A stretch of DNA of 62,592 nucleotides from DATGZX01 sp035296965 (GTDB taxonomy: Bacteria > Planctomycetota > Planctomycetia > Gemmatales > Gemmataceae), in assembly GCA_035296965.1 (NCBI GenBank), contig DATGZX010000251.1:1-62592 (forward strand), in the 5' to 3' direction. Below are positions 28,001 to 35,358 of the stretch, piece after piece (positions within the stretch are counted from its first letter, which is position 1; every line of letters starts with the position of its first letter). A program made the translations under genes and the position numbers. Under the pieces are notes generated by a model. It saw only the letters and a list, made by a program, of their open reading frames with translations, searched no databases and was not told where the DNA came from.

Positions 28001-28511
28001 GCAGGCGGGCAAGCTCGTCCTTTATTTGCATCAAGGCCAGATTGCTCAGGTAAAGCTGGTCGTAGCGGCCGTTGGGTGAGTTGATGGCCAAGCCCATGAG
28101 AATGTCGGGGGAACGCTTGATGGTCGTGACGCCGGTCTGCTTGATCACATCGGGCAGCAGCGGCACAGCCAGGTTGACGCGGTTCTGCACCAGCACCTGG
28201 GCCATGTTGACGTTGATGCCTTGCTGAAAGGTCACCGTCAAGTTGTAACTACCGTCATTGGCGCATTGCGAGGACATGTACATGATGCCCTCCACGCCGT
28301 TGACCTGCTGCTCGATCGGTGCTGCCACCGAGTCGGCGACTTCTTTGGCGCTCGCGCCGGGGTAGACACAGCTGACTTGAACCGTGGGCGGCGTGATCGC
28401 CGGAAACTGTGCCAACGGGAGCGTGAAAACAGAGACTCCTCCCGCCAGGGTGATGACAATCGACAGCACCGAGGCGAAGATCGGCCGATCAATGAAGAAC
28501 CGGGAGATCAC
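25029..28511 (-). CDS. RND multidrug-type efflux pump subunit (AcrB/HAE1 family), first in operon
   Basis: 1160 residues, a paralogue of the next gene. GIVVDDAIVVVEAVEHF and VGLASKNAILIVEFAKQ show a complete proton relay. It carries the same kind of enlarged hydrophobic segment after transmembrane helix 6 (AFVLIGAWMGWEMLTPWL and LLIATLAGAGAGWLLCRPL). It also has an extra basic C-terminal tail of about 50 residues (RHVRKAGVQTLRRLAEGPRP). Two adjacent RND genes with one fusion protein recall MdtBC-type mixed trimers. The gene begins 46 bases after the membrane-fusion gene stop. Confidence 0.95.
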   Translation of the reverse strand: MISRFFIDRPIFASVLSIVITLAGGVSVFTLPLAQFPAITPPTVQVSCVYPGASAKEVADSVAAPIEQQVNGVEGIMYMSSQCANDGSYNLTVTFQQGINVNMAQVLVQNRVNLAVPLLPDVIKQTGVTTIKRSPDILMGLAINSPNGRYDQLYLSNLALMQIKDELARLPGVGDVFLFGQRDYSMRIWVDPAKLAARRLSAGDVVQAIQEQNAQVATGSIGQEPIRGRQESQITLSTLGRLSTAEQFGDIVLKRGRDGRITRIKDIGRVELGAKNQDTGVRLDGRDTVFLAIFQMSDANALEVHERVLAKMEDLQRSFPEGVSYDIGFDTTPYTSESIYEVVKTLRAAVILVAVVVLLFLQNWRSALIPLMAVPVAIVGTFAAMAIIGFSLNNLTLFGLVLAIGIVVDDAIVVVEAVEHFIEEGLSPRDATIKAMDRVSGPVIAVGLVLSAVFVPCAFISGITGHFFRQFALTIAVSTVISAFNSLTLSPALTAVLLRPREKGVKAPLPRLAFVLIGAWMGWEMLTPWLTRSVQLLPAGGPGWLREGQWGTLLIATLAGAGAGWLLCRPLNWLLFGFFRAFNAGFKKATNGYVRLVSGLVRVSAVALAVYVGLLGLTYFEFERTPKGFIPGQDMGYLLVTVQLPDSASMERTEKVMQQIEKIALETPGIRHVTGISGQSFVLSAAGSNFGSVFINLNNYPERRDPSLSSTAIAMTLNQRYSQEISDAAVAVFGPPPVRGVGRAGGFAIMIEDRGDFGPAALQEQIDNMVGKARSQPGLPQMFSVFRANVPQLHIHPDRSACMMRGVSLKDFSDTLQVYEGSLYVNDFNLFGRTWQVIVQADSAFRDQPEDLPQLKVRNSRGAMVPLGSLASQHEVNGPLVLTRYNMYPAASINGMAPPGMSSGDALNMVQRLAEQELPRGMSYEWTDMSYLELLAGNTAMFIFGCAVVMVFLVLAAQYESWSLPLAVILVVPMCLLSAIIGVNIANMDINIFTQIGFVVLVGLASKNAILIVEFAKQQRHAGRSRKEATLEACKLRLRPIVMTSFAFILGVLPLIISTGAGAEMRRTLGTAVFSGMVGVTLFGIVMTPVFFFTIDWLGESRLFGSRLARRIGTSALEILTLRHVRKAGVQTLRRLAEGPRPVPSVEREVTEPAETVEQK

Positions 28512-28557
28512 TGTGGAGGGTCTCGCCAGGAAATAGTGGAATCAGTCGATATCAGGT

Positions 28558-29766
28558 TCACTTTTGGGCTGTGGCTTTCGTCAATTCCTTGTCCTTCATG
28601 CCTGGGGAATCGTGGGCAGCTACGAGGGCAGGCATATCTATTTGTTTGGGGTCGACTTCCATGCCCGGCCGAACTCGCTGCAGGCCGCTCACGATCACCA
28701 TCTCGTTCGGCGCGAGCCCCTCGGCGATAATGCGCAAGCCATCGTGCAAACGGCCGACCTTGACGCGGCGGTAGGCGACCTTGTTGGCGGCATCCACGAC
28801 ATACAGGTTTTTTTGTCCCTGGTCCCTGCTCAAGGCTTGTTCGGAAACGAGCATCGCCTTGTAAGGATTGCCGATGGGCAGGCGGATGCGAACGAACAGG
28901 CCGGGCGCGAGCGAATGGTCCGGATTGTCGAAGAGGCCGCGCAAGCGCCAGGTGCCGGTGTCGGCATCCACGCGGTTATCCGCAAAATTGACGGTGCCAC
29001 CCTTGGAGAAACCTTCCTCGTCGGCGAGACCCAGTTGAACGGGGAGTCCGGTGTCTGGCGACCACCGGATGTTCTTGTCGCGCATCAGCCTTTGCAGCCG
29101 CAACGTCGTCCGCTCGTCCAGATCGAAATAGGCGTAAATGGGGTCCAGCGAGACGATCGTGGTGAGAGCTGTCTCGTCCGCCTTGACCATGTTTCCGGGG
29201 TCGATGAAACGGCGGCTGATGCGACCGCTCAAAGGCGCACGCACCTTGGTGAAGCTAAGATTCAGGCTGGCCGTATCCTTGCTGGCCTTGGCCACCGCGA
29301 GTGCACCGGAAGCCTCTGTGCGATCGCCGATGATTTTGTCATAGTCCTCGCGGCCCATGGCGCCTTTAGGGTAAAGATCCATGGCGCGCTTGTAATCGGA
29401 TTCGAGGCGTCTTAGGTGACCTTCGCTCTGGAGCAGGTTTCCCTCGGCCCGAGCAAGGTCAGCCACGTAAGGACGATCGTCGATCTCGAAAAGCAGCTCG
29501 CCTTTCTTGATTTCGGCGCCTTCCTTGAAGTGGACCTTCTCAAGGTAACCGCCGACGCGCGCCCGAATCTCAACCGCATTGACCGCCTCTGTCCGCCCGG
29601 GAAAGTCTTCGTAATCGACGACCTGCCGCATGATGGGCAAACTGACAAGGACCTCCGGCGGCGGGGGTGGCTTCTGGGCCTCGGCCTGCGTGTGACCACA
29701 ACCGGCAAGCGCTGCGCAGGAGATCAGGAGCATACCTAACCAGATCGATTTTTCAGGGAGTCTCAC
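28558..29766 (-). CDS. RND periplasmic adaptor (membrane fusion) lipoprotein
   Basis: 402 residues from GTG 29766, which has aggagg just upstream; the longer frame to 29850 overlaps the TetR gene and is rejected. The signal SIWLGMLLISCAALAGCG has lipobox LAGC, so the protein is probably lipid-anchored. The barrel-sandwich (lipoyl) half starts VEIRARVGGYLEKVHFKEGA. A helical hairpin follows (ARAEGNLLQSEGHLRRLESD), and the return strand is FTKVRAPLSGRISRRFID. The last part (VAYRRVKVGRLHDGLRIIAE) is the membrane-proximal domain. It links the two RND subunits to an outer-membrane channel encoded elsewhere. Confidence 0.93.
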   Translation of the reverse strand: MRLPEKSIWLGMLLISCAALAGCGHTQAEAQKPPPPPEVLVSLPIMRQVVDYEDFPGRTEAVNAVEIRARVGGYLEKVHFKEGAEIKKGELLFEIDDRPYVADLARAEGNLLQSEGHLRRLESDYKRAMDLYPKGAMGREDYDKIIGDRTEASGALAVAKASKDTASLNLSFTKVRAPLSGRISRRFIDPGNMVKADETALTTIVSLDPIYAYFDLDERTTLRLQRLMRDKNIRWSPDTGLPVQLGLADEEGFSKGGTVNFADNRVDADTGTWRLRGLFDNPDHSLAPGLFVRIRLPIGNPYKAMLVSEQALSRDQGQKNLYVVDAANKVAYRRVKVGRLHDGLRIIAEGLAPNEMVIVSGLQRVRPGMEVDPKQIDMPALVAAHDSPGMKDKELTKATAQK

Positions 29767-29828
29767 TGACTCCTCCTCTGTGGAAGGTGAAGCGCGAACC
29801 AAGGCGGCAACTTGGGGGCTTTGTTTCG

Positions 29829-30479
29829 TTAGCTCTGGCGTCGGCGACACCGCTCGGCATCGCTGAGAATTCCGTTGAACACGACGTCCAGAATGTCCTG
29901 GGCCTGTGCCTCAAAGGGTTTCCGCTGGCCGGCGAAGTAATTCGTGAACATGGTTCCGTACAGCAAATCGCTCACAACGTCGGTGATGCGCTCGACCGAC
30001 ATGTCCCGGACACGTCCTTCGCCAATCAAGGCGCGGTAAATAGCTCGCCAAGCTTCGACGTTGGCCTCGCGGTGCGCGAAATAAGTTGGCTTCTTGCGAT
30101 CCTTGAACTGAGCCCGTTCCTGCATCAACAGCTCTACGAAGTCCGGGTTTTCGGCAAAGAAAGCAAGGTAGGTGCGAATCGCTGCAGCAATCCGGTCGAG
30201 CGGGTCTGTGATCCCTTCGATGCCAGTGTCAATCTGTTCGCGCAACTTGCGCATCGCGCGGTCGGCCGCCGCCAGGAAAACCTCCTCCTTGCTAGGGAAA
30301 TAGCGATAAATAGTCCCCTTGCCGATGCCCAGCTCCTCGGCAAGAAGTTGCGTATCAGCCTTGGCGTATCCATGTTTGGCGAATAGCCTTGCGGCTGCTT
30401 CGAGAATCTGCTCGCAACGGCTCGCCCAAAGGGCTTCATCGCAGGGCCGACGAGGTTTTTGCTCAGCGAGATTGCTCAT
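29829..30479 (-). CDS. TetR-family repressor of the efflux operon
   Basis: 216 residues. The HTH spans about 20-70: ILEAAARLFAKHGYAKADTQ, then LLAEELGIGKGTIYRYFPSK, the TetR signature. The ligand-binding part contains FFAENPDFVELLMQERAQFK. It is the first gene of the tetR-adaptor-RND-RND operon. A 16-base palindrome lies 23 bases upstream of its start, overlapping the promoter, so autorepression together with control of the pump genes is likely. The inducer is unknown. Confidence 0.93.
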   Translation of the reverse strand: MSNLAEQKPRRPCDEALWASRCEQILEAAARLFAKHGYAKADTQLLAEELGIGKGTIYRYFPSKEEVFLAAADRAMRKLREQIDTGIEGITDPLDRIAAAIRTYLAFFAENPDFVELLMQERAQFKDRKKPTYFAHREANVEAWRAIYRALIGEGRVRDMSVERITDVVSDLLYGTMFTNYFAGQRKPFEAQAQDILDVVFNGILSDAERCRRRQS

Positions 30480-30501
30480 ACCATTCCATCCGGGGGATGC
30501 G

Positions 30502-30517
30502 GACTGACCAGTCAGTC
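30502..30517. promoter_or_regulatory. Palindromic TetR operator GACTGAC-CA-GTCAGTC
   Basis: Seven-base half-sites GACTGAC and GTCAGTC around CA form a perfect inverted repeat apart from the centre. The site lies directly downstream of the predicted -10 box, so a bound repressor would cover the transcription start. Similar sequences are typical of TetR-family operators in front of RND operons. Confidence 0.8.
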
Positions 30518-30518
30518 T

Positions 30519-30546
30519 ATACTAAACTCTTCTTCTCGGGAAGCAA
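30519..30546 (-). promoter_or_regulatory. Predicted promoter of the efflux operon
   Basis: Read on the minus strand: TTGCTT (30541-30546), 16 bases, then TAGTAT (30519-30524), immediately followed by the operator palindrome. The box fit is moderate; the location is strongly supported by the operator. Confidence 0.55.
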
Positions 30547-30580
30547 GAGCACATTCTGCCGGCGCTCCGCTCATGCGTTC

Positions 30581-31834
30581 TCAGGGATGGATTTGCTCTT
30601 TCAGGATTTCGATGGCCTTTAAGAGTTGCTTGTCTTCAATCTTCCCTGCGCTCCCCGCCGCGGCCAGATCGCCTTCCATCTCCGGCAACATGACACTTGC
30701 TCCGTCCGGCAAGTTCACGACAATATCCGGCGCAATCCCCTGTCGCCAAATTCGCCGGCCGTTGGGAGTCAGCCATTCCGCCACGGCTATTAGAACCGCG
30801 GAGTTATCAATCAAGACAAAGCGTTGCAGGAGGGTGCCGAAGCCTAAGGTGTGCGTTCCTATCAATTTGCCGCGGCCATGGTCCTGCAGCGCACCGGCCA
30901 CGATTTCCGCGGAACTCGCCGTGCCGCCGTCGATCAGAAGACATACGGGAATGTCCGCTGCGCTCGCTCCTTCGCGCACCGGCACGGCGATCTGGTTGCC
31001 GTTCGCGTCTCGCTCGAGGAAGACGTTGCCGTCCTTGAGGAATTCGCTGCTGACGGTCACGGCCTGGTCCTTGATTCCTCCCTGATTGCCGCGCAGATCC
31101 AAAACAATTCCTTTGGCTCCCTTCTTGCGGATTTCTTCCAGGGCGGCTTTAAGTTGGTCATGGACCTTGTCGCCGAAGCTTTCGATCGCCAGGTGAGCAA
31201 TCGGCAAACCAGGTAACATCGACCAGGCGACGTCGGGGACATCAACTTTGGCGCGTGCAATATCGAATGCGAGCGTTTGCGGTTGCCCCGGACGTAGGAC
31301 CCGGATATGAACCTTGCCTTCCAACGGTCCACGAACCAGTGCCGCGATGCGATCGGGAGACATACCGCGGACGTCTTTACCATTGACTTCAAGGAGCTGG
31401 TCGCCCGAACGCAAGCCTGCGGCTCGGGCCGGCGAGCCGGCAACAGTGTACAGCACGGATGGCTTGCGCCCGGCAAAGTTCATGCGGATGCCGATGCCCT
31501 CTACACTTCCCGCCAAAGCGCTTTCGAGGGACTTGCGGTCTTCCGGTGGAAGGTATGTGGTGTGGCCAGGGTCGCCCAGGGAGGCAAGCATCCCTTCGAT
31601 TGCGGCCCGTGTCATGCGCTCCGGGTTGACAGCCTCGCGGTCTACATAATGTCTCTGCACGGCATCCCAGGTCTGCCAGAAGGGGGCGAATGTCGATTCC
31701 ATGCCAGCTGGCGTGTACTGGTAAGGCGCAAGAATCCGCCCAGATCTCTCCACTAAGATCCCTGCGGAAAAGGCAGCTGCCACGATCACAAACATGGCCA
31801 GCGGTCGACTGAGGAATCCTCGGCGATGAATCAT
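30581..31834 (-). CDS. S41 (CtpA-like) protease homologue lacking the catalytic lysine
   Basis: 417 residues from the ATG at 31834. One N-terminal transmembrane anchor (LAMFVIVAAAFSAGILV) is followed by a helical region, a PDZ domain (about 103-185, EGIGIRMNFAGRKPSVLY and SPARAAGLRSGDQLLEVNGK) and the S41 core. The serine motif IDGGTASSAEIVAGALQD is intact (Ser307). The catalytic Lys normally sits 25 residues on, in TFGKG; here the segment is HTLGFGTLLQ, giving Phe332, and the following Gln is shifted by one. The protein may be inactive, or use another base. Residues upstream of 31834 (frame to 32005) overlap the methyltransferase and look non-coding. Confidence 0.85.
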   Translation of the reverse strand: MIHRRGFLSRPLAMFVIVAAAFSAGILVERSGRILAPYQYTPAGMESTFAPFWQTWDAVQRHYVDREAVNPERMTRAAIEGMLASLGDPGHTTYLPPEDRKSLESALAGSVEGIGIRMNFAGRKPSVLYTVAGSPARAAGLRSGDQLLEVNGKDVRGMSPDRIAALVRGPLEGKVHIRVLRPGQPQTLAFDIARAKVDVPDVAWSMLPGLPIAHLAIESFGDKVHDQLKAALEEIRKKGAKGIVLDLRGNQGGIKDQAVTVSSEFLKDGNVFLERDANGNQIAVPVREGASAADIPVCLLIDGGTASSAEIVAGALQDHGRGKLIGTHTLGFGTLLQRFVLIDNSAVLIAVAEWLTPNGRRIWRQGIAPDIVVNLPDGASVMLPEMEGDLAAAGSAGKIEDKQLLKAIEILKEQIHP

Positions 31835-31962
31835 ACTCGTCTTTCTGCAAGGGTGTTCCGACGCGACGTTAGCCCCGTCAATTGTAGCAAGTGAAATGAA
31901 GAGAACGCCGGCGCGAAGCGCCAGGCCTGGCGAAGAGCTTTTGCTCCCATCGGGAGGGTTGG

Positions 31963-32805
31963 TCAGGACTGGCGAATGCCTTCGGCCCAGCAGATCGCGT
32001 ACCACAATGCGGCATCAGGCCGGCGCGCCCAGGCGTCGAGGGTTTCGAGCGCACCATCGAAATAGGCGCGGTCGAGGATCCCCTGCGCCAGGATGGTCGC
32101 ACGCGCACCCTGTAAGATACCGATCATGTTCTGGGCCACGGCGTCAAAACTCCGGCCGCTGGCGCAGTCTCCAAAGAATATCCAGGCGTTCCGGACAGGG
32201 ACTGCTCCTGCCTCATGGAGAAGCGAGACCAGGCGACGGCCGACATAGGCGTCGTTCCCGAGGCGATCGTAAGTCCGGATGTACGCATGCCACAGCAGCG
32301 CAAACCCGGGCGGCTCCGGCCAAAGGCGGATGACTTCGTGATCGTCGTCCTCCAGGACGATGCGGCCGCCGAACTTCACCGCACGCACCATCGAACGAAC
32401 TACACCGAGTGGATCACGCACATGCTCAAGCACGAAACGTGCATGGGCGACATCGAAATCACCCCATTCCTCGGTGCGCAGAGGCAGCGCGAGCGCGTCT
32501 CCTGAGCGCAGATCCACAAGACTTTCCTCGCCGGAGGCGCGCGCCTGGCGAACGGCCTCCGCAAGCTGCTGGGCATCCTTCTCGATGCCAACCACGCGCG
32601 CTCCCGGACCAGCAGCGCGGGCCAGCACACGCGTGAACTGCCCCAGCCCGCTGCCGACGTCAAGAATGTTTTCGCCTCCTCGAAGCCTCAACTCGCGCAA
32701 CGATGCTTCGTTGATCAGGTCATTCAACTTCGAGAGCCGGTGCTGCTCTGTTGCCGCAGTCCCGTGGATATAGCTTGATGCCGGCACGTCCGTCGGGTCG
32801 CTCAT
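31963..32805 (-). CDS. SAM-dependent class I methyltransferase
   Basis: 280 residues. Motif I is ENILDVGSGLGQFTRVLARA, the ribose-binding acid lies in RVVGIEKDAQQL, motif II is RSGDALALPL, and the post-motif is FDVAHARFVLEHVRDPLGVV. The C-terminal part has GGRIVLEDDDHEVIRLWPEP and a helical lid. This is a generic methyltransferase (Methyltransf_11/25 type); the substrate is unknown. It is followed by the S41 protease gene after 128 bases and is divergent from the MerR gene. Confidence 0.88.
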   Translation of the reverse strand: MSDPTDVPASSYIHGTAATEQHRLSKLNDLINEASLRELRLRGGENILDVGSGLGQFTRVLARAAGPGARVVGIEKDAQQLAEAVRQARASGEESLVDLRSGDALALPLRTEEWGDFDVAHARFVLEHVRDPLGVVRSMVRAVKFGGRIVLEDDDHEVIRLWPEPPGFALLWHAYIRTYDRLGNDAYVGRRLVSLLHEAGAVPVRNAWIFFGDCASGRSFDAVAQNMIGILQGARATILAQGILDRAYFDGALETLDAWARRPDAALWYAICWAEGIRQS

Positions 32806-32982
32806 GGTGGTGATCGTCGGTAGAAAGTTTGTGCTGCGCGCTAGTTTTAGATCCTGAACACCCGGTTGTTATATGAAGACAATCTGCGCGAGCGCCGCCC
32901 AACCCAGCGCAAGCAGTACACTTCTGGAGGAGATCCGGTTTCTAGTTTCGATCTTGGTTTATCACGGGCGCAGGTTTCGCCC

Positions 32983-33013
32983 TTGACTCTCCCCTTACAG
33001 GAGACTCTATCCT
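32983..33013 (+). promoter_or_regulatory. MerR-type promoter with 19-base spacer
   Basis: TTGACT (32983-32988) and TATCCT (33008-33013) are separated by exactly 19 bases. The spacer contains a dyad, tctcc...ggaga. An over-long spacer with a central dyad is the hallmark of promoters activated by MerR-family DNA distortion. It lies 60 bases upstream of the MerR start, so autoregulation is likely. Confidence 0.8.
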
Positions 33014-33072
33014 TTGCAAGGGTTTGATCGTTCATCCGTTGCCACTGCCCTTTTCTTTGTCGAGGGACACTC

Positions 33073-33885
33073 GTGTTCAGCATCGGGGAATTCTCCAAGA
33101 TCACCGGCCTGACGATCAAGACACTCCGGTTCTATCACGAGAAAGGCATCCTCGTTCCCGCCTGGATCGATGAGCAGACCGGCTACCGTCACTACGGCAA
33201 CCAGCAAATCGAGAAGGCACGCGTCGTCACGCAGCTGCGCGATCTGGAGTTCTCGCTCGAGCAAATCCACGACATGCTGGCCGACTACGCTGACGAGGAT
33301 CGCATTCTCGATTACCTGGAGCAGCACAAAACGCTGATCGAGGCGAAGATTCGGCAGTACCGAACGATCGCTGGTTCCCTGGGAAAGATCATCATTTATG
33401 AAAGAGAGGCGCAGATAGCCATGCAGAATCCAACTTTCAAAGTGGAAGAGAAGACTCTTGCCCCAGTGCTTATCGCCGGCGTTCGGATGAAGGGTCGCTA
33501 CAGCGAATGCGGCAAGGGCTTCGCCAAGGTGGGCAGGACTTTTGGGCGTCACATCGCTGGCAAGCCAATGCTGTTGCATTATGACAGCGAATACAGGGAG
33601 GAGGATGCTGAATTCGAGGCGTGCATGCCGATTCGTAAAGGCAAGAAGGCGGACGGGATTTCGACACGCGAACTCCCCGGCGGCCCGTGCGTGTCCTTAC
33701 TTCATAAAGGGCCGTACGAGCAACTCGGCCGATCTTACGCCGCGATTCTCCAATATATCAAGGAGAAGGGGTACGAAATCGTCATGCCGACGCGCGAAGT
33801 CTACCTGAAAGGGCCGGGGATGATCTTCAAAGGCAACCCCAAGAACTACTTGACGGAGATTCAGATTCTCGTCAAAACAGGATAA
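33073..33885 (+). CDS. MerR-family regulator with GyrI-like ligand domain (BmrR type)
   Basis: 270 residues from GTG 33073 (cgaggga upstream). The winged HTH is MFSIGEFSKITGLTIKTLRF followed by YHEKGILVPAWID and TGYRHYGNQQ. A dimerisation helix follows (about 75-115). The C-terminal half is a GyrI-like small-molecule domain: VEEKTLAPVLIAGVRMKGRY, RELPGGPCVSLLHKGPYEQL and MPTREVYLKGPG. This is the BmrR layout, sensing lipophilic compounds. It is 2 bases from the ACT-domain gene, so they form an operon. Confidence 0.93.
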   Translation: MFSIGEFSKITGLTIKTLRFYHEKGILVPAWIDEQTGYRHYGNQQIEKARVVTQLRDLEFSLEQIHDMLADYADEDRILDYLEQHKTLIEAKIRQYRTIAGSLGKIIIYEREAQIAMQNPTFKVEEKTLAPVLIAGVRMKGRYSECGKGFAKVGRTFGRHIAGKPMLLHYDSEYREEDAEFEACMPIRKGKKADGISTRELPGGPCVSLLHKGPYEQLGRSYAAILQYIKEKGYEIVMPTREVYLKGPGMIFKGNPKNYLTEIQILVKTG

Positions 33886-33887
33886 CG

Positions 33888-34280
33888 ATGGCAAACAGTC
33901 AGCGGACGCTCATCCTGCTGGACGGCTCCTTCGCCGTCTGCAAATTGCCCAGCGACGCCGCGGTTCCTCCGTGGGCAACCGAGGGAAACTTCCTCTCGAT
34001 CACCCGCACTCCGGGCGAACTCTCCGTCGTTTGCCAGCGGAGCGTCATTCCCGAAGGAATTCCCCGCGGGCCGGCTTGGCGCTGCTTGGGACTCGCCGGG
34101 CAGATCGAATTCTCCGCCGTAGGCGTCCTGGCCGCGCTCGTTGTGCCCCTGGCAAAGGAGGGCATGAGCGTGTTCGCCATTTCCACCTTCGACACCGACT
34201 ACCTGTTGCTTGAGGAAGAGGACCTTGGGAAAGGGATGGATGCGCTGCAGCGCCACGGCTATGACATCCAGAGCCAGTAG
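33888..34280 (+). CDS. ACT-domain (CASTOR-like) protein
   Basis: 130 residues: RTLILLDGSFAVCKLPSDAA, WRCLGLAGQIEFSAVGVLAA, and VFAISTFDTDYLLLEEEDL. These match the double-ACT CASTOR-type family that binds amino acids in regulators. It follows the MerR gene by 2 bases, so it may modulate the regulator or share its inducer. It has no catalytic domain. Confidence 0.85.
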   Translation: MANSQRTLILLDGSFAVCKLPSDAAVPPWATEGNFLSITRTPGELSVVCQRSVIPEGIPRGPAWRCLGLAGQIEFSAVGVLAALVVPLAKEGMSVFAISTFDTDYLLLEEEDLGKGMDALQRHGYDIQSQ

Positions 34281-34307
34281 AATAGCGCGAATTGTGACAA
34301 GTAGGCG

Positions 34308-35228
34308 ATGATGGCAGCGAAGAGCTTGGTTCAGCCGCTTTTTGACGGGCCTGTGGACATCGTCGGAGATGTCCATGGGGAACTGGAGTGTTTGCTGCAA
34401 GTGCTGCGGCACCTTGGCTACAACAACTTGGGCATTCACCCCGAGGGAAGAAGGCTCGTATTTCTTGGCGATTTGACCGACCGCGGTCCAGACAGCCCGG
34501 GCGTCGTGGAGCTTGTGCGCTCCTTCGTTGACGCGGGGTACGCCCAGTGCGTGCTCGGCAATCACGATCTCAACATTCTGCTGGGTCAGGAGAAACTCGA
34601 TAACGGTTGGTTTTTCGGCAAGCCCTTTTTCCATGATAGGGCACTTGTTCCCCAGGTATTGGCTACAGATGCGATTCGCCAAGGCGTCCTCGATTTCTTT
34701 AGCCGCCTGCCCCTTGCCTTGGAGCGCGCCGATTTGCGCGTGGTTCATGCCTGCTGGCAAACGGAAATGGTGGACCTGGCTCGACCAGCGCGCGCTACAG
34801 TCGACCTTTACAACCGGCATGCGGACCTGATCGAAAGAGACCTTCAACAGCGTTCGGACATTGACGCAGTCGCTCGCGAACTCGAGCATCAGAATCGGAA
34901 TCCGGTCAAAGTCTTGACGTCGGGGCGGGAACGCCGGGCAGAAGCGCCTTTCGAATCGAGCGGCAAACTGCGATACGAGGAGCGTGTCCGCTGGTGGGAA
35001 AACTACGAGGATGTTGAGTTTTGCTTCTTTGGCCACTATGCCTCGCCCCTTGGACAGCCTCATGGCCGGGGGCGGGCGCTCTGCATCGATTATGCCGTGG
35101 GCAAGCGCTGGACCGAACGAGGCCAGGCAGCCCCGGGGACGGCCTTTAAGTTCAAGCTCGCCGCTGCCAGGTTTCCCGAAAAAACTTTGCTCTTCGATGA
35201 CGGTTCGACCGCAAAACTCGGTCCGTGA
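34308..35228 (+). CDS. Metallophosphoesterase (PrpE/bis(5'-nucleosyl)tetraphosphatase-like)
   Basis: 306 residues. All calcineurin-like metal motifs are present: VDIVGDVHGELE, LGDLTDRGPDSPGVVELVRS, LGNHDLNILLG, VVHACWQ and FFGHYASPL. It could hydrolyse Ap4A-type nucleotides or phosphoproteins; the class is not distinguishable by eye. It is about 27 bases after the ACT gene and might be cotranscribed. Two adjacent ATGs (34308, 34311) are possible starts. Confidence 0.88.
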   Translation: MMAAKSLVQPLFDGPVDIVGDVHGELECLLQVLRHLGYNNLGIHPEGRRLVFLGDLTDRGPDSPGVVELVRSFVDAGYAQCVLGNHDLNILLGQEKLDNGWFFGKPFFHDRALVPQVLATDAIRQGVLDFFSRLPLALERADLRVVHACWQTEMVDLARPARATVDLYNRHADLIERDLQQRSDIDAVARELEHQNRNPVKVLTSGRERRAEAPFESSGKLRYEERVRWWENYEDVEFCFFGHYASPLGQPHGRGRALCIDYAVGKRWTERGQAAPGTAFKFKLAAARFPEKTLLFDDGSTAKLGP

Positions 35229-35358
35229 AGTCTTCCCGACGTTGTTCCGACTGCCTTTGGCGGAGATAATGGGATGCGGGAAGATCAATCGCGATCTAGA
35301 GACAGCGGAGTTGTTAAGGCCCATTTCTCGAATTGTCCTGGGAGAGACGGATTAGCGT

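Noticed and set aside
33861..35324. 487-residue minus-strand open frame
   Set aside because: Antisense to the ACT and metallophosphoesterase genes; no ribosome site or domain.
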